A stretch of 64,000 nucleotides of DNA from CAYNRG01 sp964399545 (GTDB lineage: Bacteria; Bacillota_I; Bacilli_A; Erysipelotrichales; Erysipelotrichaceae). Shown here piece after piece: positions 1-9,776 of the stretch (its first letter is position 1; each line of letters opens with the position of its first letter). A model generated the notes under the pieces. It did no database searches. It was not told the origin of the DNA and saw only the letters and a list, made by a program, of their open reading frames with translations. Made by a program: the position numbers and the translations under genes. The DNA is taken from positions 248,001 through 312,000 of the forward strand of contig CAYNRG010000001.1 of assembly GCA_964399545.1 (NCBI GenBank). The letters run 5' to 3'.

Positions 1-1022
1 GCTGTACAGTAAGAAAAAATCAAGTTTCATATACAGTTTATCCAGTAGGATATATAATGAATAGAATAATTGGAGATCGTTTGCAAATTGAGAGTATCCA
101 AAATGGTGAAATGGTTCAAAGGGCAACACTAAAAGAAAATTATCATGAAATTTTATCGGAGTCAGAAGCATTTTTCCATATTGGGATGTTGGAACCGTAT
201 ATGACAACGTATAGCAGTAAAATATTAGATACCAAAGTGACGATGAAAGATTTATCTAGTCTAAATGCAATTTACTTATTTCAGCGATATACACCAGTAC
301 TAGTAGATGGAGAAGTTAGCTTTATTGAATCTCCTTATTATAAAGGGGAGATTTTTGATACGATTGACTACGATAAGCGAGATTTACATTTGTGGATGGA
401 TCCGATTGCGATGTTGAGTATGTCGAAGGATATTAAAGAGTGGTTAGTTAAAACTTACCCTGAAGATGCTATTATATATGAGGAAAATTTTTCTAGTTTA
501 GAAAAAGATTTAGTACAGTTAGATGCGGAATATCAAAAATTAAGCTCAAAACTATTTAATGAAGGTCAAGAGATAAAATTTGTATCCATGACATCTTCTT
601 TTGGAAATTGGCAGAAAACATATGGTATCCAAATATATCCTATTGTTCTTTCAAAGTATGGAGTTTTACCTACAGATGAGCAACTTGAAGCGATTGAAAG
701 AAGAATTGTTAATGATGGAGTGGTCTATATTGTTTATGAACCGAATATGCCTGAAGATATGGAAAAATTATTTAATGAAATAGAAGAAAAATTTGACTTA
801 AAAAGGATGGAATTAAGTAATTTGTCTAGTTTGTCCAATCAACAAAGTCAGAATAATAAAGATTATTTGTCACTCATGTATGAAAACTTAGCAACCTTAC
901 AAGCTATGGCGACACCTATTGTAGGTTACTCTAATGGTCAGAATAATCAAGAGCAACATGATGCTTTTGATAGTAATTTAGATGAAAAGGAATTAGATAC
1001 TGAGGAAGAAGAAAAAGGATAG
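1..1022 (+). CDS. ZnuA/TroA-like substrate-binding protein, 5' truncated by window edge
   Basis: This is the solute-binding protein of a metal-type ABC transporter, expected to sit outside the membrane as a lipoprotein. The frame is open from base 3 to the first ATG at 57, and that upstream stretch reads as a typical first beta strand (VSYTVYPVGYI), so the gene starts before the window. The codon at 3-5 is Cys and could be the lipidated residue. Counting from ATG 57, the family signature DLHLWMDP lies at 109-116, followed by the long linking helix and YLSLMYENL near the end. The tail after about residue 275 is Gln/Asn/Glu rich. Two of the three usual metal-binding His are absent: there is no His in the first loop (around NGEMVQRA), and the usual SHxAFGY is TSSFGNW (179-185). 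The fold is clear but zinc or manganese binding is doubtful. No transporter partner is visible in the window. Confidence 0.75.
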   Translation, partial: CTVRKNQVSYTVYPVGYIMNRIIGDRLQIESIQNGEMVQRATLKENYHEILSESEAFFHIGMLEPYMTTYSSKILDTKVTMKDLSSLNAIYLFQRYTPVLVDGEVSFIESPYYKGEIFDTIDYDKRDLHLWMDPIAMLSMSKDIKEWLVKTYPEDAIIYEENFSSLEKDLVQLDAEYQKLSSKLFNEGQEIKFVSMTSSFGNWQKTYGIQIYPIVLSKYGVLPTDEQLEAIERRIVNDGVVYIVYEPNMPEDMEKLFNEIEEKFDLKRMELSNLSSLSNQQSQNNKDYLSLMYENLATLQAMATPIVGYSNGQNNQEQHDAFDSNLDEKELDTEEEEKG

Positions 1023-1042
1023 ACAAAAAGTCTATCTTTTTG
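1012..1042 (+). terminator. Intrinsic terminator of the binding-protein gene
   Basis: GATAGAC (1018-1024) and GTCTATC (1030-1036) form a stem around AAAAA, followed by a T run. The stem overlaps the stop codon of the preceding gene. Confidence 0.8.
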
Positions 1043-1118
1043 TAAAAGAGCAGAAGCATTTTAGAAATGGAAGGAAACCGAATATTTCTAGGATAGAATG
1101 AAGAAGGAGATTAAAAAA

Positions 1119-3713
1119 ATGAAAACAATGTTACTAGTAGATGGGAACTCTATGTTATTTAGAGCGTATTATGCAACAATTTATAGCCGACCAATGACAA
1201 CTTCGAAAGGTATACCAACAAATGCAGTTTATGGTTTTGCAAATATGTTTCATAAAATTTTGGACCAATTATCTCCAGATGCAGTATTGGTGGCTTTCGA
1301 TTCTGGAAAAAAAACTTTTCGTCATGAACTTTTTGAAGATTATAAAGGAGGTAGAAAGGAAACACCAGAAGAGTTAATTGCTCAATTTGGGTTGATTCGA
1401 GATTATCTTGATGCAATGAATATAAAGCGTTGTGAAATACCAATGATTGAAGCAGATGATATTATTGGTTCTGTTGTTAAAAAATATCCGGACTGGGAAA
1501 TTAATGTGTTAAGTAGTGATAAAGATTTACTTCAGTTAATTGATAAAACAACTTCTATTTGGTTAATGAAAAAAGGTATTTCAGAGATGGAGAAAGTAGA
1601 TGAAGAGGGACTTCAAACTATGTTTGGAATCTCTCCAAAGCAAGTTCCAGATTTAAAAGGGTTAATGGGAGATTCTTCAGATAATATTCCAGGAATTCCT
1701 GGAGTTGGAGAAAAAACAGCTTTGAAATTATTGAAAGAATATGGAACAATTGAAAATTTATTTGCTAATAAAGAATCGATTAAGGGAAAGCTAAAAGATA
1801 AAATTGTTGAATTTGAAGAGCAATCACGGTTATCTAAAAAGCTAGCAACTATAAAAAAGGATGTAGAATTAGATTTTGATGCAGAAAGTTGCTTATATAA
1901 TCCTAATTATAAATCCTTAATTAATTTTTATAATCATTTAGAAATGAAAAGTTTTGTGAATAAATTTCAGAACTTTCTCGATGAACCAGAAGAGATTGAA
2001 GAAATTAAAGTGGATGTTGTAAAGGTGTGTCCTGAAGAATATCTTCAAGATAATACATGCCTCTGGTTAGATGTTTCAGCAGATAATTTCTATAAAGGAG
2101 TGCTTAACGGTGTTGCTTTGTGCAAGGATAATAAAGTAGTTTATTTAGGCTTGTCAGAGATGAAAAAAGATCAAAGATTTTTAGATTGGCTTAAATCACC
2201 AACGCCAAAGGTTATCTATGATGTAAAAAGAGCATTTCATGAATTTAAAAGAGAAAACATGGATGTCGATGGGTTTTATTTTGATGTGATGATTGCTACA
2301 TTTCTTTGTGATAGCACATTAACATCTTGGGATCGGATTAAGAGAAAATATGAATTTATTGAAGAATATCAGTTATCTGATATTTACGGAAGTGAAAACA
2401 AACCAAAGCTTCCAGATTTTTCTGAACAATTGAAATTTGTATCTAGGAAAGCGCAAATAATTGAACAATTATATATAGACTGTAAAGAAAAATTAGAAAA
2501 ATTTGAAATGCACGAGCTATTCTATGAGTTAGAAATGCCACTAGTAAAGGTACTATTCAATATGGAAGAAGAAGGGATTTGTGTAGACCTTCAGGTATTA
2601 AATGAAATAGCAGACGAGAGTTTGAAAAGATTAGAAGAGTTGACTACCACTATTTATGATCATGCAGGGCAAGAATTCAATATCAAGTCGCCAAAGCAGT
2701 TAGCTGAAATTCTTTTTGATAAACTAGGATTGACTTCTAATAAAAAAAGGAGCACATCTATCGAGATTTTAGAGAAACTTCAAGGATTTCACCCGATTAT
2801 TGATGATTTGATGGAATATCGTAAGATTCAAAAATTATATAGTACCTATGCGGAAGGGCTAAAGAAATATGTTCACAACGATGGAAAAATTCATACCATT
2901 TATAACCAATGCGTGACTCAAACTGGACGATTGTCGAGTAGTGATCCTAATCTTCAAAATATTTCCATTCGTGATGAACAAGCTCGAGTTATTCGAAGAG
3001 CATTTCTTCCAACGTCTGGGAATGTCTTGCTAGCTTCTGATTATTCGCAAGTCGAGTTAAGGATGCTTGCTCATATGGCAAATGAGACTGAATTAATTAA
3101 GGCGTTTCAAGAAAATTTAGATATACACACCAAAACCGCAATGGATATTTTTGGTGTTAGTGCGCAAGAAGTAGATAGCGGAATGCGACGCCAAGCGAAA
3201 GCAGTAAATTTTGGTGTTGTTTATGGAATTTCAGATTTCGGTTTGTCAGAGCAATTGGGAATTTCGAGAAAAGAAGCGAAGCAATTTATTGGAACATATT
3301 TTGAGAAATATCCAAAAATAAAAAAATATATGGATGATACAATTGATTCGTGCAAAGGAAAAGGATATGTAACAACTTTATTGAACCGCCGGCGTGAAAT
3401 TCATGAGATTCATGATAAAAACCATATGGTTAGAGAGTTTGGAAAGAGAGCTGCAATGAATGCACCAATCCAAGGGTCAGCAGCTGATTTAATCAAACTA
3501 GCTATGCTCCATATCCAGAAGATGATTGAGGAGAGAGGAATGAAATCGAAAATGATTTTACAAGTTCACGATGAATTGATTTTTGATGTTTTAAAAGAAG
3601 AAGAACAACCAATGAAAGAGTTAATTGAAAAAGGGATGAAAGAGGCCATGACCCTAAGCGTTCCGCTAATTGCAGAATGTAAGGTAGGGGATACATGGTA
3701 TGATGCGAAGTAA
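1119..3713 (+). CDS. polA: DNA polymerase I
   Basis: Repair and Okazaki-fragment-processing polymerase of about 864 aa. An upstream in-frame ATG at 1098 precedes the AAGGAGA site at 1104-1110. The ATG at 1119 sits 9 bases after that site and gives the family N-terminus MKTMLLVDGNSMLFRAYYA, so 1119 is preferred. The first 290 or so residues are the 5'-3' exonuclease (EADDIIG, SSDKDLLQL, GDSSDNIPGIPGVGEKTA). The middle domain has the 3'-5' exonuclease fold but lacks the acidic DxE start (it reads LWLDVSADN), so proofreading is probably absent, as in Bacillus and Taq enzymes. Polymerase motif A (DYSQVELRMLAH) begins at residue 641, motif B (RRQAKAVNFGVVYG) at 690 and motif C (QVHDE) at 815. It overlaps mutM by one base, so the two repair genes are translationally coupled. 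Confidence 0.97.
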   Translation: MKTMLLVDGNSMLFRAYYATIYSRPMTTSKGIPTNAVYGFANMFHKILDQLSPDAVLVAFDSGKKTFRHELFEDYKGGRKETPEELIAQFGLIRDYLDAMNIKRCEIPMIEADDIIGSVVKKYPDWEINVLSSDKDLLQLIDKTTSIWLMKKGISEMEKVDEEGLQTMFGISPKQVPDLKGLMGDSSDNIPGIPGVGEKTALKLLKEYGTIENLFANKESIKGKLKDKIVEFEEQSRLSKKLATIKKDVELDFDAESCLYNPNYKSLINFYNHLEMKSFVNKFQNFLDEPEEIEEIKVDVVKVCPEEYLQDNTCLWLDVSADNFYKGVLNGVALCKDNKVVYLGLSEMKKDQRFLDWLKSPTPKVIYDVKRAFHEFKRENMDVDGFYFDVMIATFLCDSTLTSWDRIKRKYEFIEEYQLSDIYGSENKPKLPDFSEQLKFVSRKAQIIEQLYIDCKEKLEKFEMHELFYELEMPLVKVLFNMEEEGICVDLQVLNEIADESLKRLEELTTTIYDHAGQEFNIKSPKQLAEILFDKLGLTSNKKRSTSIEILEKLQGFHPIIDDLMEYRKIQKLYSTYAEGLKKYVHNDGKIHTIYNQCVTQTGRLSSSDPNLQNISIRDEQARVIRRAFLPTSGNVLLASDYSQVELRMLAHMANETELIKAFQENLDIHTKTAMDIFGVSAQEVDSGMRRQAKAVNFGVVYGISDFGLSEQLGISRKEAKQFIGTYFEKYPKIKKYMDDTIDSCKGKGYVTTLLNRRREIHEIHDKNHMVREFGKRAAMNAPIQGSAADLIKLAMLHIQKMIEERGMKSKMILQVHDELIFDVLKEEEQPMKELIEKGMKEAMTLSVPLIAECKVGDTWYDAK

Positions 3714-4528
3714 TGCCTGAGTTACCAGAGGTAGAAACGGTTGTTAGAACTTTAGAAAAACAAATTAAAAATCAGAGAATAAAAAAAGTTGATATTTATT
3801 GGGATAGAATTATTGTAGGAGATGTCTCTTCATTTAAGAAAAAACTGAAGGGGCAACATTTTAGAAAATTTAAAAGAAGGGGAAAGTACTTAATTTTTGT
3901 CATGGATGATTTAACCTTAGTTACTCATTTAAGGATGGAAGGAAAGTTCTTTCAAAAAAATAAGAGAGATACTATCGAAAAACATGAACATGTTGTATTT
4001 GAATTTGAAGATGGAAGCCAACTTCGATATCACGATACTAGAAAATTCGGAAAGATGGAGTTAGTTGAAAAAGATATAGACTTAGAAAATTTTAAAGAGT
4101 TAGGTCCTGAACCATGGGATTTAAAATTTAATGAAATTTATTGTAAGAAAGAATTAGCGAAACGTCGTGGGACAATAAAACAAGCTTTATTGGATCAACA
4201 TTTTGTGGCAGGTGTTGGAAATATTTATGCAGATGAAATTTGTTTTCGAATGAAGGTTCATCCAACCCGACCTTGTCGAAAAGTGACTAAAAAAAATCGA
4301 GAAGATTTAGTGATTGCGGTACAAGAAGTGCTGAAACGAGCTTGTGAGTGTGGAGGTACTACAATTCGAAGCTACACATCTTCCTTAGGTATAACAGGAA
4401 GGTTTCAGTTAGAAGTACAAGTTCACCAAAGAGAAGGAGAGCAATGTCCAAAATGTGGAACAATAATTAAAAAAATGAAAGTTGCAACACGCGGAACTTA
4501 TTATTGTCCAAATTGCCAAAAGAGGTAA
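3713..4528 (+). CDS. mutM: Formamidopyrimidine-DNA glycosylase (8-oxoguanine repair)
   Basis: Bifunctional base-excision glycosylase/AP lyase that removes 8-oxoG and FaPy lesions. The N-terminus MPELPEVETV supplies the catalytic Pro2 and Glu3. Lys58 in RRGKYL is the conserved beta-hairpin lysine. The helix-two-turn-helix stretch around QALLDQHFVAGVGNIYADE is intact, and a C-terminal zinc finger uses Cys245, Cys248, Cys265 and Cys268. The length of 271 aa is normal. The start codon shares one base with the polA stop, and coaE follows after 3 bases, an arrangement common in Bacillota. Confidence 0.97.
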   Translation: MPELPEVETVVRTLEKQIKNQRIKKVDIYWDRIIVGDVSSFKKKLKGQHFRKFKRRGKYLIFVMDDLTLVTHLRMEGKFFQKNKRDTIEKHEHVVFEFEDGSQLRYHDTRKFGKMELVEKDIDLENFKELGPEPWDLKFNEIYCKKELAKRRGTIKQALLDQHFVAGVGNIYADEICFRMKVHPTRPCRKVTKKNREDLVIAVQEVLKRACECGGTTIRSYTSSLGITGRFQLEVQVHQREGEQCPKCGTIIKKMKVATRGTYYCPNCQKR

Positions 4529-4531
4529 GGT

Positions 4532-5107
4532 ATGAAAAAGATAGCCATTACAGGAACAATTGGATCTGGAAAAACAGCATGCACGACTATTTTGTCAAAA
4601 ATGGGTTATGTTGTTTTTAGCTGTGATGCTGAAGTGGCTAAGATGTATGAAAAAAATCATCCGATTGGATTAAAAATTGCGAAATTATTAGGTAAAGAGA
4701 CAGTAGATAAGAAAGAAGTATCCTACTATTTTTTTGAAGATAAGGAATTTAAAGAGGCGGTCGAAAAGTTAATTCATGAAGAAATACTTCAAAAAATGTT
4801 CCAATTTTTTGAAGAGAATAAAAAAGAAAAAGTAGTCTTTGTCGAAGTTCCATTGCTATATGAGGTTGGTTGGGAAAGTATCTTCGATTTCGTAGTGGTT
4901 ATTACATGTGATGAAGAAATAGCGAGGAAGCGATTGAAAAAATATCGTAATATAACTGAAGAAGAAGCAAAAAAGCGAATGCAGCATCAATGGTCAACTG
5001 AAAAGAAAATTGAATGTGCTGATAAAATCTTATACAATAATGGAGAATTAGATGAGTTAGAACACGAGATTATAGTATGGTTAGAGGAATGGGGGATAGC
5101 AGGATGA
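4532..5107 (+). CDS. coaE: Dephospho-CoA kinase
   Basis: Catalyses the last step of coenzyme A synthesis, phosphorylating the ribose 3'-OH of dephospho-CoA with ATP. The Walker A loop GTIGSGKTA is at residues 8-16. The family signatures VEVPLLYEVGW and KRMQHQWSTEKK (LID and adenine region) are present, and the length of 191 aa is typical. The gene ends in an ATGA overlap with dnaB, so translation of the two is probably coupled. Neighbours are replication and repair genes rather than other CoA genes, which is the usual placement in low-GC Gram-positives. Confidence 0.95.
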   Translation: MKKIAITGTIGSGKTACTTILSKMGYVVFSCDAEVAKMYEKNHPIGLKIAKLLGKETVDKKEVSYYFFEDKEFKEAVEKLIHEEILQKMFQFFEENKKEKVVFVEVPLLYEVGWESIFDFVVVITCDEEIARKRLKKYRNITEEEAKKRMQHQWSTEKKIECADKILYNNGELDELEHEIIVWLEEWGIAG

Positions 5108-6291
5108 ATTTAAAAACTCAAGATACCTATTCGGTAGATGGACAAATTCAACAAGTGGATTTGCGATCATTATTATTGTTGTATCAACCGATACTAGGGA
5201 AAAAGGCAATTCTTTTTTATATGACTTGTTTATCTGAAACTACAAATTTATTGACACAAGAGCCACATAAGCGATTATCAATTCTTTTAAACATGAGTAT
5301 GGATGAGTTAGAAGAAGCTAGAAAATTGTGTGAAGAGTTTTTGTTGATGAAAACTTTTGTTCGAGAACAAGGAGAATTGAATCAATATTTCTATCAATGC
5401 AAACCTCCATTAGTTCCAACCGATTTTTTTAAAAATGATTTGTATAGCAGGTTGCTTTTAAAGGCTGTTGGCCAAACTCAATATCAATGTACTCTTTCGA
5501 TGTTTATGAAAAAAAAGGAAGAGAGAAAAGATGCTATGGAGATAACGAAAGCTTTAGACCGTCGACGCTTAATCTCCTGGAATCAGGCGAATGAAACAGA
5601 GTTTAGCAAAATTAAACCAACTTATCAGTTTCATGAAAAAGGACCTACAGAGGACTTTAATTATGCAGCGCTTTTTCAATCAGTTACACCACTGATATTC
5701 CCTTTAGAATCTCGTACTGAAGAGAATTTAAAAGTAATAGGAGAGCTAGCAATCTTATATGGAATACCTGTTGAGCGTATGCGAATTTTGATTGGAAGAT
5801 GTATAAATTTATCAGATAACCAATTAGATATTCAACGTCTAAAAAAAATAGCAGCATTAGAAAAACCGAAAATTGAACATAAGGAAGATCCATGGACTAT
5901 GTCTCCTACTGCTTTTTTGCAAGCAAAGCAAAGAGGAATAGAGGTAACTTCCAGTGATAAGAAACTATTAGCTTATCTCTCTTTGGATTTGAAGATGAAA
6001 CCAGAAGTAATCAATGTGTTAGTCGATTATGTATTAAGAATTAATGACAACCGATTGACCAAAAATTATGTTCAAGCAATTGCGGCACAGTGGATTCGCT
6101 CTGAAGTGAAAACAAAAGAGATGGCTATTGAAATGACAAAAAAATCAACTAATATGTATAAACCAGCAAGAAGTAAAGCAAAATTACCAGAGTACTTTGA
6201 ACAAGTTCGGGAAAAAGTTAAGAAGGAAGAAGTTATTTCTCAGAAGGAAGAACAAGAAATTCTGAAAAAATTAAGGGAGCTAGGAGAATAA
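5104..6291 (+). CDS. dnaB: Replication initiation / helicase-loading protein DnaB (DnaD-DnaB family)
   Basis: Primosome component that works with DnaI to load the replicative helicase in Bacillota; it is not the helicase itself. A longer reading frame begins at 5077, but ATG 5104 overlaps the coaE stop as ATGA and gives the expected N-terminus. The N-terminal winged-helix part contains VDLRSLLLLYQPILG, and the C-terminal DnaB_2-type helical domain lies at about 280-365 (PTAFLQAKQRG, YVLRINDNRLTKNYVQ). A charged Lys/Glu tail follows. At 395 aa it is shorter than the Bacillus protein (about 470). dnaI follows after one base, and the pairing supports the call. Confidence 0.9.
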   Translation: MNLKTQDTYSVDGQIQQVDLRSLLLLYQPILGKKAILFYMTCLSETTNLLTQEPHKRLSILLNMSMDELEEARKLCEEFLLMKTFVREQGELNQYFYQCKPPLVPTDFFKNDLYSRLLLKAVGQTQYQCTLSMFMKKKEERKDAMEITKALDRRRLISWNQANETEFSKIKPTYQFHEKGPTEDFNYAALFQSVTPLIFPLESRTEENLKVIGELAILYGIPVERMRILIGRCINLSDNQLDIQRLKKIAALEKPKIEHKEDPWTMSPTAFLQAKQRGIEVTSSDKKLLAYLSLDLKMKPEVINVLVDYVLRINDNRLTKNYVQAIAAQWIRSEVKTKEMAIEMTKKSTNMYKPARSKAKLPEYFEQVREKVKKEEVISQKEEQEILKKLRELGE

Positions 6292-6292
6292 G

Positions 6293-7204
6293 ATGAAGAA
6301 AGTAGAATTCAATATTCCAATTCAAAAAGCAGAAGATGCAACAACGTTAATCGAAAAATTAAAAGGGTATCCAGAGGTTCAACAATTAATTCAAAGAAAT
6401 AATTGTTCTTTGGATATGGTTGATAAATATCCTTATAAATTCCATGAATGGCTAAAGGGTAAAAAGCGATGCACAGGCTGTCAAGGATTGGCAGTGTGTA
6501 AACAAGATGTGCAAGGAGAGTGGGTAGATTTAGAATTTGAAGGGGTATGGATGCCGGTAATTAAGTCTTGTGATTATAAGAGAAAGATAGATTTAAATTT
6601 GGCTCATATGAATTATTATGTTGTCTGTGATATGCCAGAGCAATTTAAAACATTAAAAATGGAAGAGTTACAAATTCGTGGAGAAAAACCGGATTACATA
6701 ACTCAATTAATGAAAGTAGTTGAATGGCTTAAAAATCCAAAAGAGAAAGGATTTTACTTATATGGTCCTGTAGGTGTTGGAAAATCGCACCTTGCCGCAT
6801 GTGCTACTAATTATTTTGCTAGAAAACAAAAACGTGTGGCGTATGTGAATGTGCCCGAATGGATTACAAGAATGAAAGCAAATTTTTCTTTTCCAGATGA
6901 AATGGCAAAGGAATTATCTGCGATAAAGAAAGCAGAGTTTGTTGTTTTTGATGATATTGGAGCGGAAAGTGTAACGCCTTGGGTAAGAGATGAATTATTT
7001 TTCCCTGTGCTTAATGCAAGGATGGAGAATAAGAAGAAAACGTGGTTTACATCTAATGAAGATTTTTCAAGTTTAGAAAACCATTTTGAATACACTAAGC
7101 AGAATCAAGAAGAAAAAATGAAAGCGATTAGAATTATGGAAAGGATTAAAACATTAGCACAACCTTTTGGAATAATTGGAGAAAATCGAAGAAATATTGA
7201 ATAA
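6293..7204 (+). CDS. dnaI: Primosomal helicase loader DnaI
   Basis: AAA+ ATPase that delivers the replicative helicase onto DNA. The N-terminal third carries a zinc-binding cluster (Cys60, Cys63, Cys69, Cys93), as in the Bacillus DnaI inhibitory domain. The ATPase part has Walker A GPVGVGKS (158-165) and Walker B VVFDD (Asp220, Asp221). The 303 aa length matches the family (about 310). The gene lies one base after dnaB and ends 57 bases before pfkA, so pfkA may have its own signals or be read through. Confidence 0.95.
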   Translation: MKKVEFNIPIQKAEDATTLIEKLKGYPEVQQLIQRNNCSLDMVDKYPYKFHEWLKGKKRCTGCQGLAVCKQDVQGEWVDLEFEGVWMPVIKSCDYKRKIDLNLAHMNYYVVCDMPEQFKTLKMEELQIRGEKPDYITQLMKVVEWLKNPKEKGFYLYGPVGVGKSHLAACATNYFARKQKRVAYVNVPEWITRMKANFSFPDEMAKELSAIKKAEFVVFDDIGAESVTPWVRDELFFPVLNARMENKKKTWFTSNEDFSSLENHFEYTKQNQEEKMKAIRIMERIKTLAQPFGIIGENRRNIE

Positions 7205-7261
7205 ATAGTTTAATAACACAGATAAAAGTGATAGAATAAGAATGTATTTTAGGAGGAAGCG

Positions 7262-8224
7262 ATGGTACGAAAAATTGGTGTCTTAACCTCAGGAGGAGAT
7301 GCTCCTGGGATGAATGCAGCTATTCGAGCTGTAACACGAGTTGCTCTAGCTAATGGAATTGAAGTTATCGGGATTCGAGATGGATATCGAGGCCTTATTT
7401 CTGGAGAGTTTATTCCATTTAAAAAATCAAGTGTTTCTGATATTATGGATCGTGGTGGAACAATTCTAGGATCAGCACGCTTACCAGAATTTAAAGAACT
7501 TGAAATTCGCCAGAAAGCAGTGAAACAGTTAAAAAATAGTGGAATTGATGCTTTGATTGTTATTGGTGGAGATGGAAGCTATCGCGGAGCACTAGAATTA
7601 ACTCGATTAGGGATTAATTGTATAGGTATTCCAGGCACGATTGATAATGATATTCCAGGAACAGATTATACGATAGGATTCGATACTGCACTTCACACCT
7701 GTGTAGATGCAGTTGATAAACTGAGAGATACATCTAGCTCACATCACCGTTGCTCTGTTGTTGAAGTTATGGGGAATCGATGTGGTGACTTAGCGGTATA
7801 TACGGCTATCTCTTGCGGAGCAGAGGTAGTAATTACACCTGAAACAGGCTATGATGAATTAGATGTTTTAGAAAGCTTACGCTACTTAGATACATCAGTA
7901 AAAAAAAATCATGCGATTGTTATTATCTCAGAAAAAATAACAGATGCTGATGGACTTGCAAGGAAAATTTCTCAAAACACAGGATTTTCAGGACGTGCGA
8001 CAGTTTTAGGACATATTCAAAGAGGTGGAAGTCCGACACCCAATGATCGTGTTTTAGCTTCACGAATGGGAGAAAAAGCAGTTAGTTTATTGATGAATGA
8101 TATTGGTGGGCATTGTGTAGGGATTTTAGATAATCAAGTGATTTCACTGCCAATCGAAGAGGCTCTTCAAAGACCAAAGGCCTCAAGAAAGCAGTTATAT
8201 CGATTATTTGATCGTTTAATATAG
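7262..8224 (+). CDS. pfkA: ATP-dependent 6-phosphofructokinase
   Basis: Committed glycolytic step, fructose-6-phosphate to fructose-1,6-bisphosphate. The ATP site GGDAPGMN is at 11-18, GGDGSYRGA at 102-110, and the catalytic signature TIDND at 126-130 with Asp128 as base. The length of 320 aa is standard for the bacterial tetrameric enzyme. Strong ribosome site TAGGAGGAAG precedes ATG 7262. It sits 14 bases ahead of pyk, the classic pfkA-pyk pair that co-expresses the two regulated kinases of glycolysis. Confidence 0.97.
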   Translation: MVRKIGVLTSGGDAPGMNAAIRAVTRVALANGIEVIGIRDGYRGLISGEFIPFKKSSVSDIMDRGGTILGSARLPEFKELEIRQKAVKQLKNSGIDALIVIGGDGSYRGALELTRLGINCIGIPGTIDNDIPGTDYTIGFDTALHTCVDAVDKLRDTSSSHHRCSVVEVMGNRCGDLAVYTAISCGAEVVITPETGYDELDVLESLRYLDTSVKKNHAIVIISEKITDADGLARKISQNTGFSGRATVLGHIQRGGSPTPNDRVLASRMGEKAVSLLMNDIGGHCVGILDNQVISLPIEEALQRPKASRKQLYRLFDRLI

Positions 8225-8238
8225 AAGGAGAGAAGAAG

Positions 8239-9660
8239 ATGATTGGAAGAAAAACAAAGATTGTATGTACGATGGGGCCAGCAATTGAAACGCCTCAAAT
8301 GGTGGAAACTTTAGCGAAAGAAGGAATGAATATTGTTCGCTTTAACTTCTCCCATGACACGCATGAAGGGCATCAACGACGTATTGAAATGGTGCGTGAA
8401 GTATCAAACCGAATTGGAATTAATTTAGCAACACTTTTGGATACTAAAGGTCCAGAAATTCGTTGTGGAGAATTTGAAAACGGGATGTGCCAATTCACCA
8501 AAGGCGATATTGTAAAAGTTTGTAAAGAAGAAGTTTTGGGGAACCATGATCGCTTTCATATTCAATGTCCAGAGCTATTTGATGATATTGATGCTGGAAA
8601 CTACATTCTTATTGATGATGGGAAAATGAAATTAACAGTACTTGAAAAAACTGAAGGAGAGTTTACTTGTCGAGTAGAAGTAACTGGTCCTATTAAAACA
8701 AGAAAAGGATGTAATGTTCCAGGAGTTAAATTATCCATGCCATTTATTTCAGAAAAAGATGATTCAGATATCCGCTTTGGCTGTAAAAATAATGTGGACT
8801 TTATTGCGGCGTCGTTTGTTCGTCGTGCTGAAGATGTAGCACAAATTCGCGATATTTTGAAAAGTGAAGGAAAAGAAGATATACATATTATTGCTAAAAT
8901 TGAAAACCAAGAAGGTTTTGATAATTTAGATAAAATTCTAGAAATTGCAGATGGAGTAATGGTAGCAAGAGGAGACTTAGGTGTAGAAATTCAAACTTCT
9001 ATGGTTCCTATTTATCAAAAACAAATTATCAAGACTGCAAATAGAATAGGAAAACCAGTTATTACAGCGACACATATGCTTGATTCAATGACAACAAACC
9101 CACGTCCAACACGTGCAGAAGCGAGTGATGTAGCTAATGCGGTCTTAGATGGAAGTGATGCAGTAATGTTATCTGCAGAAAGTGCTGCTGGGGAATATCC
9201 TGTTGAAGCTGTTCAAACAATGGCAACTATTGCTGCTGCGGCTGAAAAAATTATCCCATATCGTGAAAGATTGGATTTATCGAAAATGTCAAGCAAAAAA
9301 ACGATTCAGGATGCAATAGGAATTGCGGTGTCTGATGCTACATTGACTCTTGAAAATGTAGGAGCTGTCGTTGCGTTCACACAGGGTGGAACAACAGCTA
9401 GAAGAATTTCGAAATTTAGACCTTCAGTACCTATTTTAGCGGTAACCTTCACAGAAGAAACACAAAGAAAGCTTCAAGCTTATTGGGGGGTTACACCAAT
9501 TTGCTCGGATATTCAAAATGAACTGACTAATGATGATGAGTTAGCTTGCACTATTGCAAAGACATTTGGAATAAAACCAGGTCAATTAATTATCATTACT
9601 GCAGGATATCCAACAGGTGAAGGTTCTGCAAATATGATGAAAGTAATTGAAGTAAAATAA
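8239..9660 (+). CDS. pyk: Pyruvate kinase
   Basis: Transfers phosphate from phosphoenolpyruvate to ADP in the last step of glycolysis. Visible signatures are IVCTMGPA and VRFNFSHD (substrate Arg and Asn), the active-site helix IIAKIENQEG, VARGDLGVEI, and the TATHMLDSMTTNPRPTRAE block. The 473 aa protein ends with the normal C-terminal allosteric domain and lacks the extra PEP-utiliser-like domain that extends the Bacillus enzyme. It is followed directly by an intrinsic terminator, closing the run that began at polA. Confidence 0.97.
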   Translation: MIGRKTKIVCTMGPAIETPQMVETLAKEGMNIVRFNFSHDTHEGHQRRIEMVREVSNRIGINLATLLDTKGPEIRCGEFENGMCQFTKGDIVKVCKEEVLGNHDRFHIQCPELFDDIDAGNYILIDDGKMKLTVLEKTEGEFTCRVEVTGPIKTRKGCNVPGVKLSMPFISEKDDSDIRFGCKNNVDFIAASFVRRAEDVAQIRDILKSEGKEDIHIIAKIENQEGFDNLDKILEIADGVMVARGDLGVEIQTSMVPIYQKQIIKTANRIGKPVITATHMLDSMTTNPRPTRAEASDVANAVLDGSDAVMLSAESAAGEYPVEAVQTMATIAAAAEKIIPYRERLDLSKMSSKKTIQDAIGIAVSDATLTLENVGAVVAFTQGGTTARRISKFRPSVPILAVTFTEETQRKLQAYWGVTPICSDIQNELTNDDELACTIAKTFGIKPGQLIIITAGYPTGEGSANMMKVIEVK

Positions 9661-9667
9661 GCTAAGG

Positions 9668-9697
9668 AAAACTATGGAAATGATTCATAGTTTTTTT
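9668..9697 (+). terminator. Terminator after pyk
   Basis: AAAACTATG (9668-9676) pairs with CATAGTTTT (9686-9694) around a 9-base loop, followed by T residues. Confidence 0.85.
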
Positions 9698-9776
9698 ATG
9701 AAAAAAAAACGGTTTATATATTAAAAAAGACAAATCGAGTATTAAAAAAGATAAAGAGTTGAGAGAAATCTTGTAC

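Noticed and set aside
601..783. Forward open frame of 60 codons inside the first gene
   Set aside because: Out-of-frame shadow of the binding-protein gene, without a start signal of its own.
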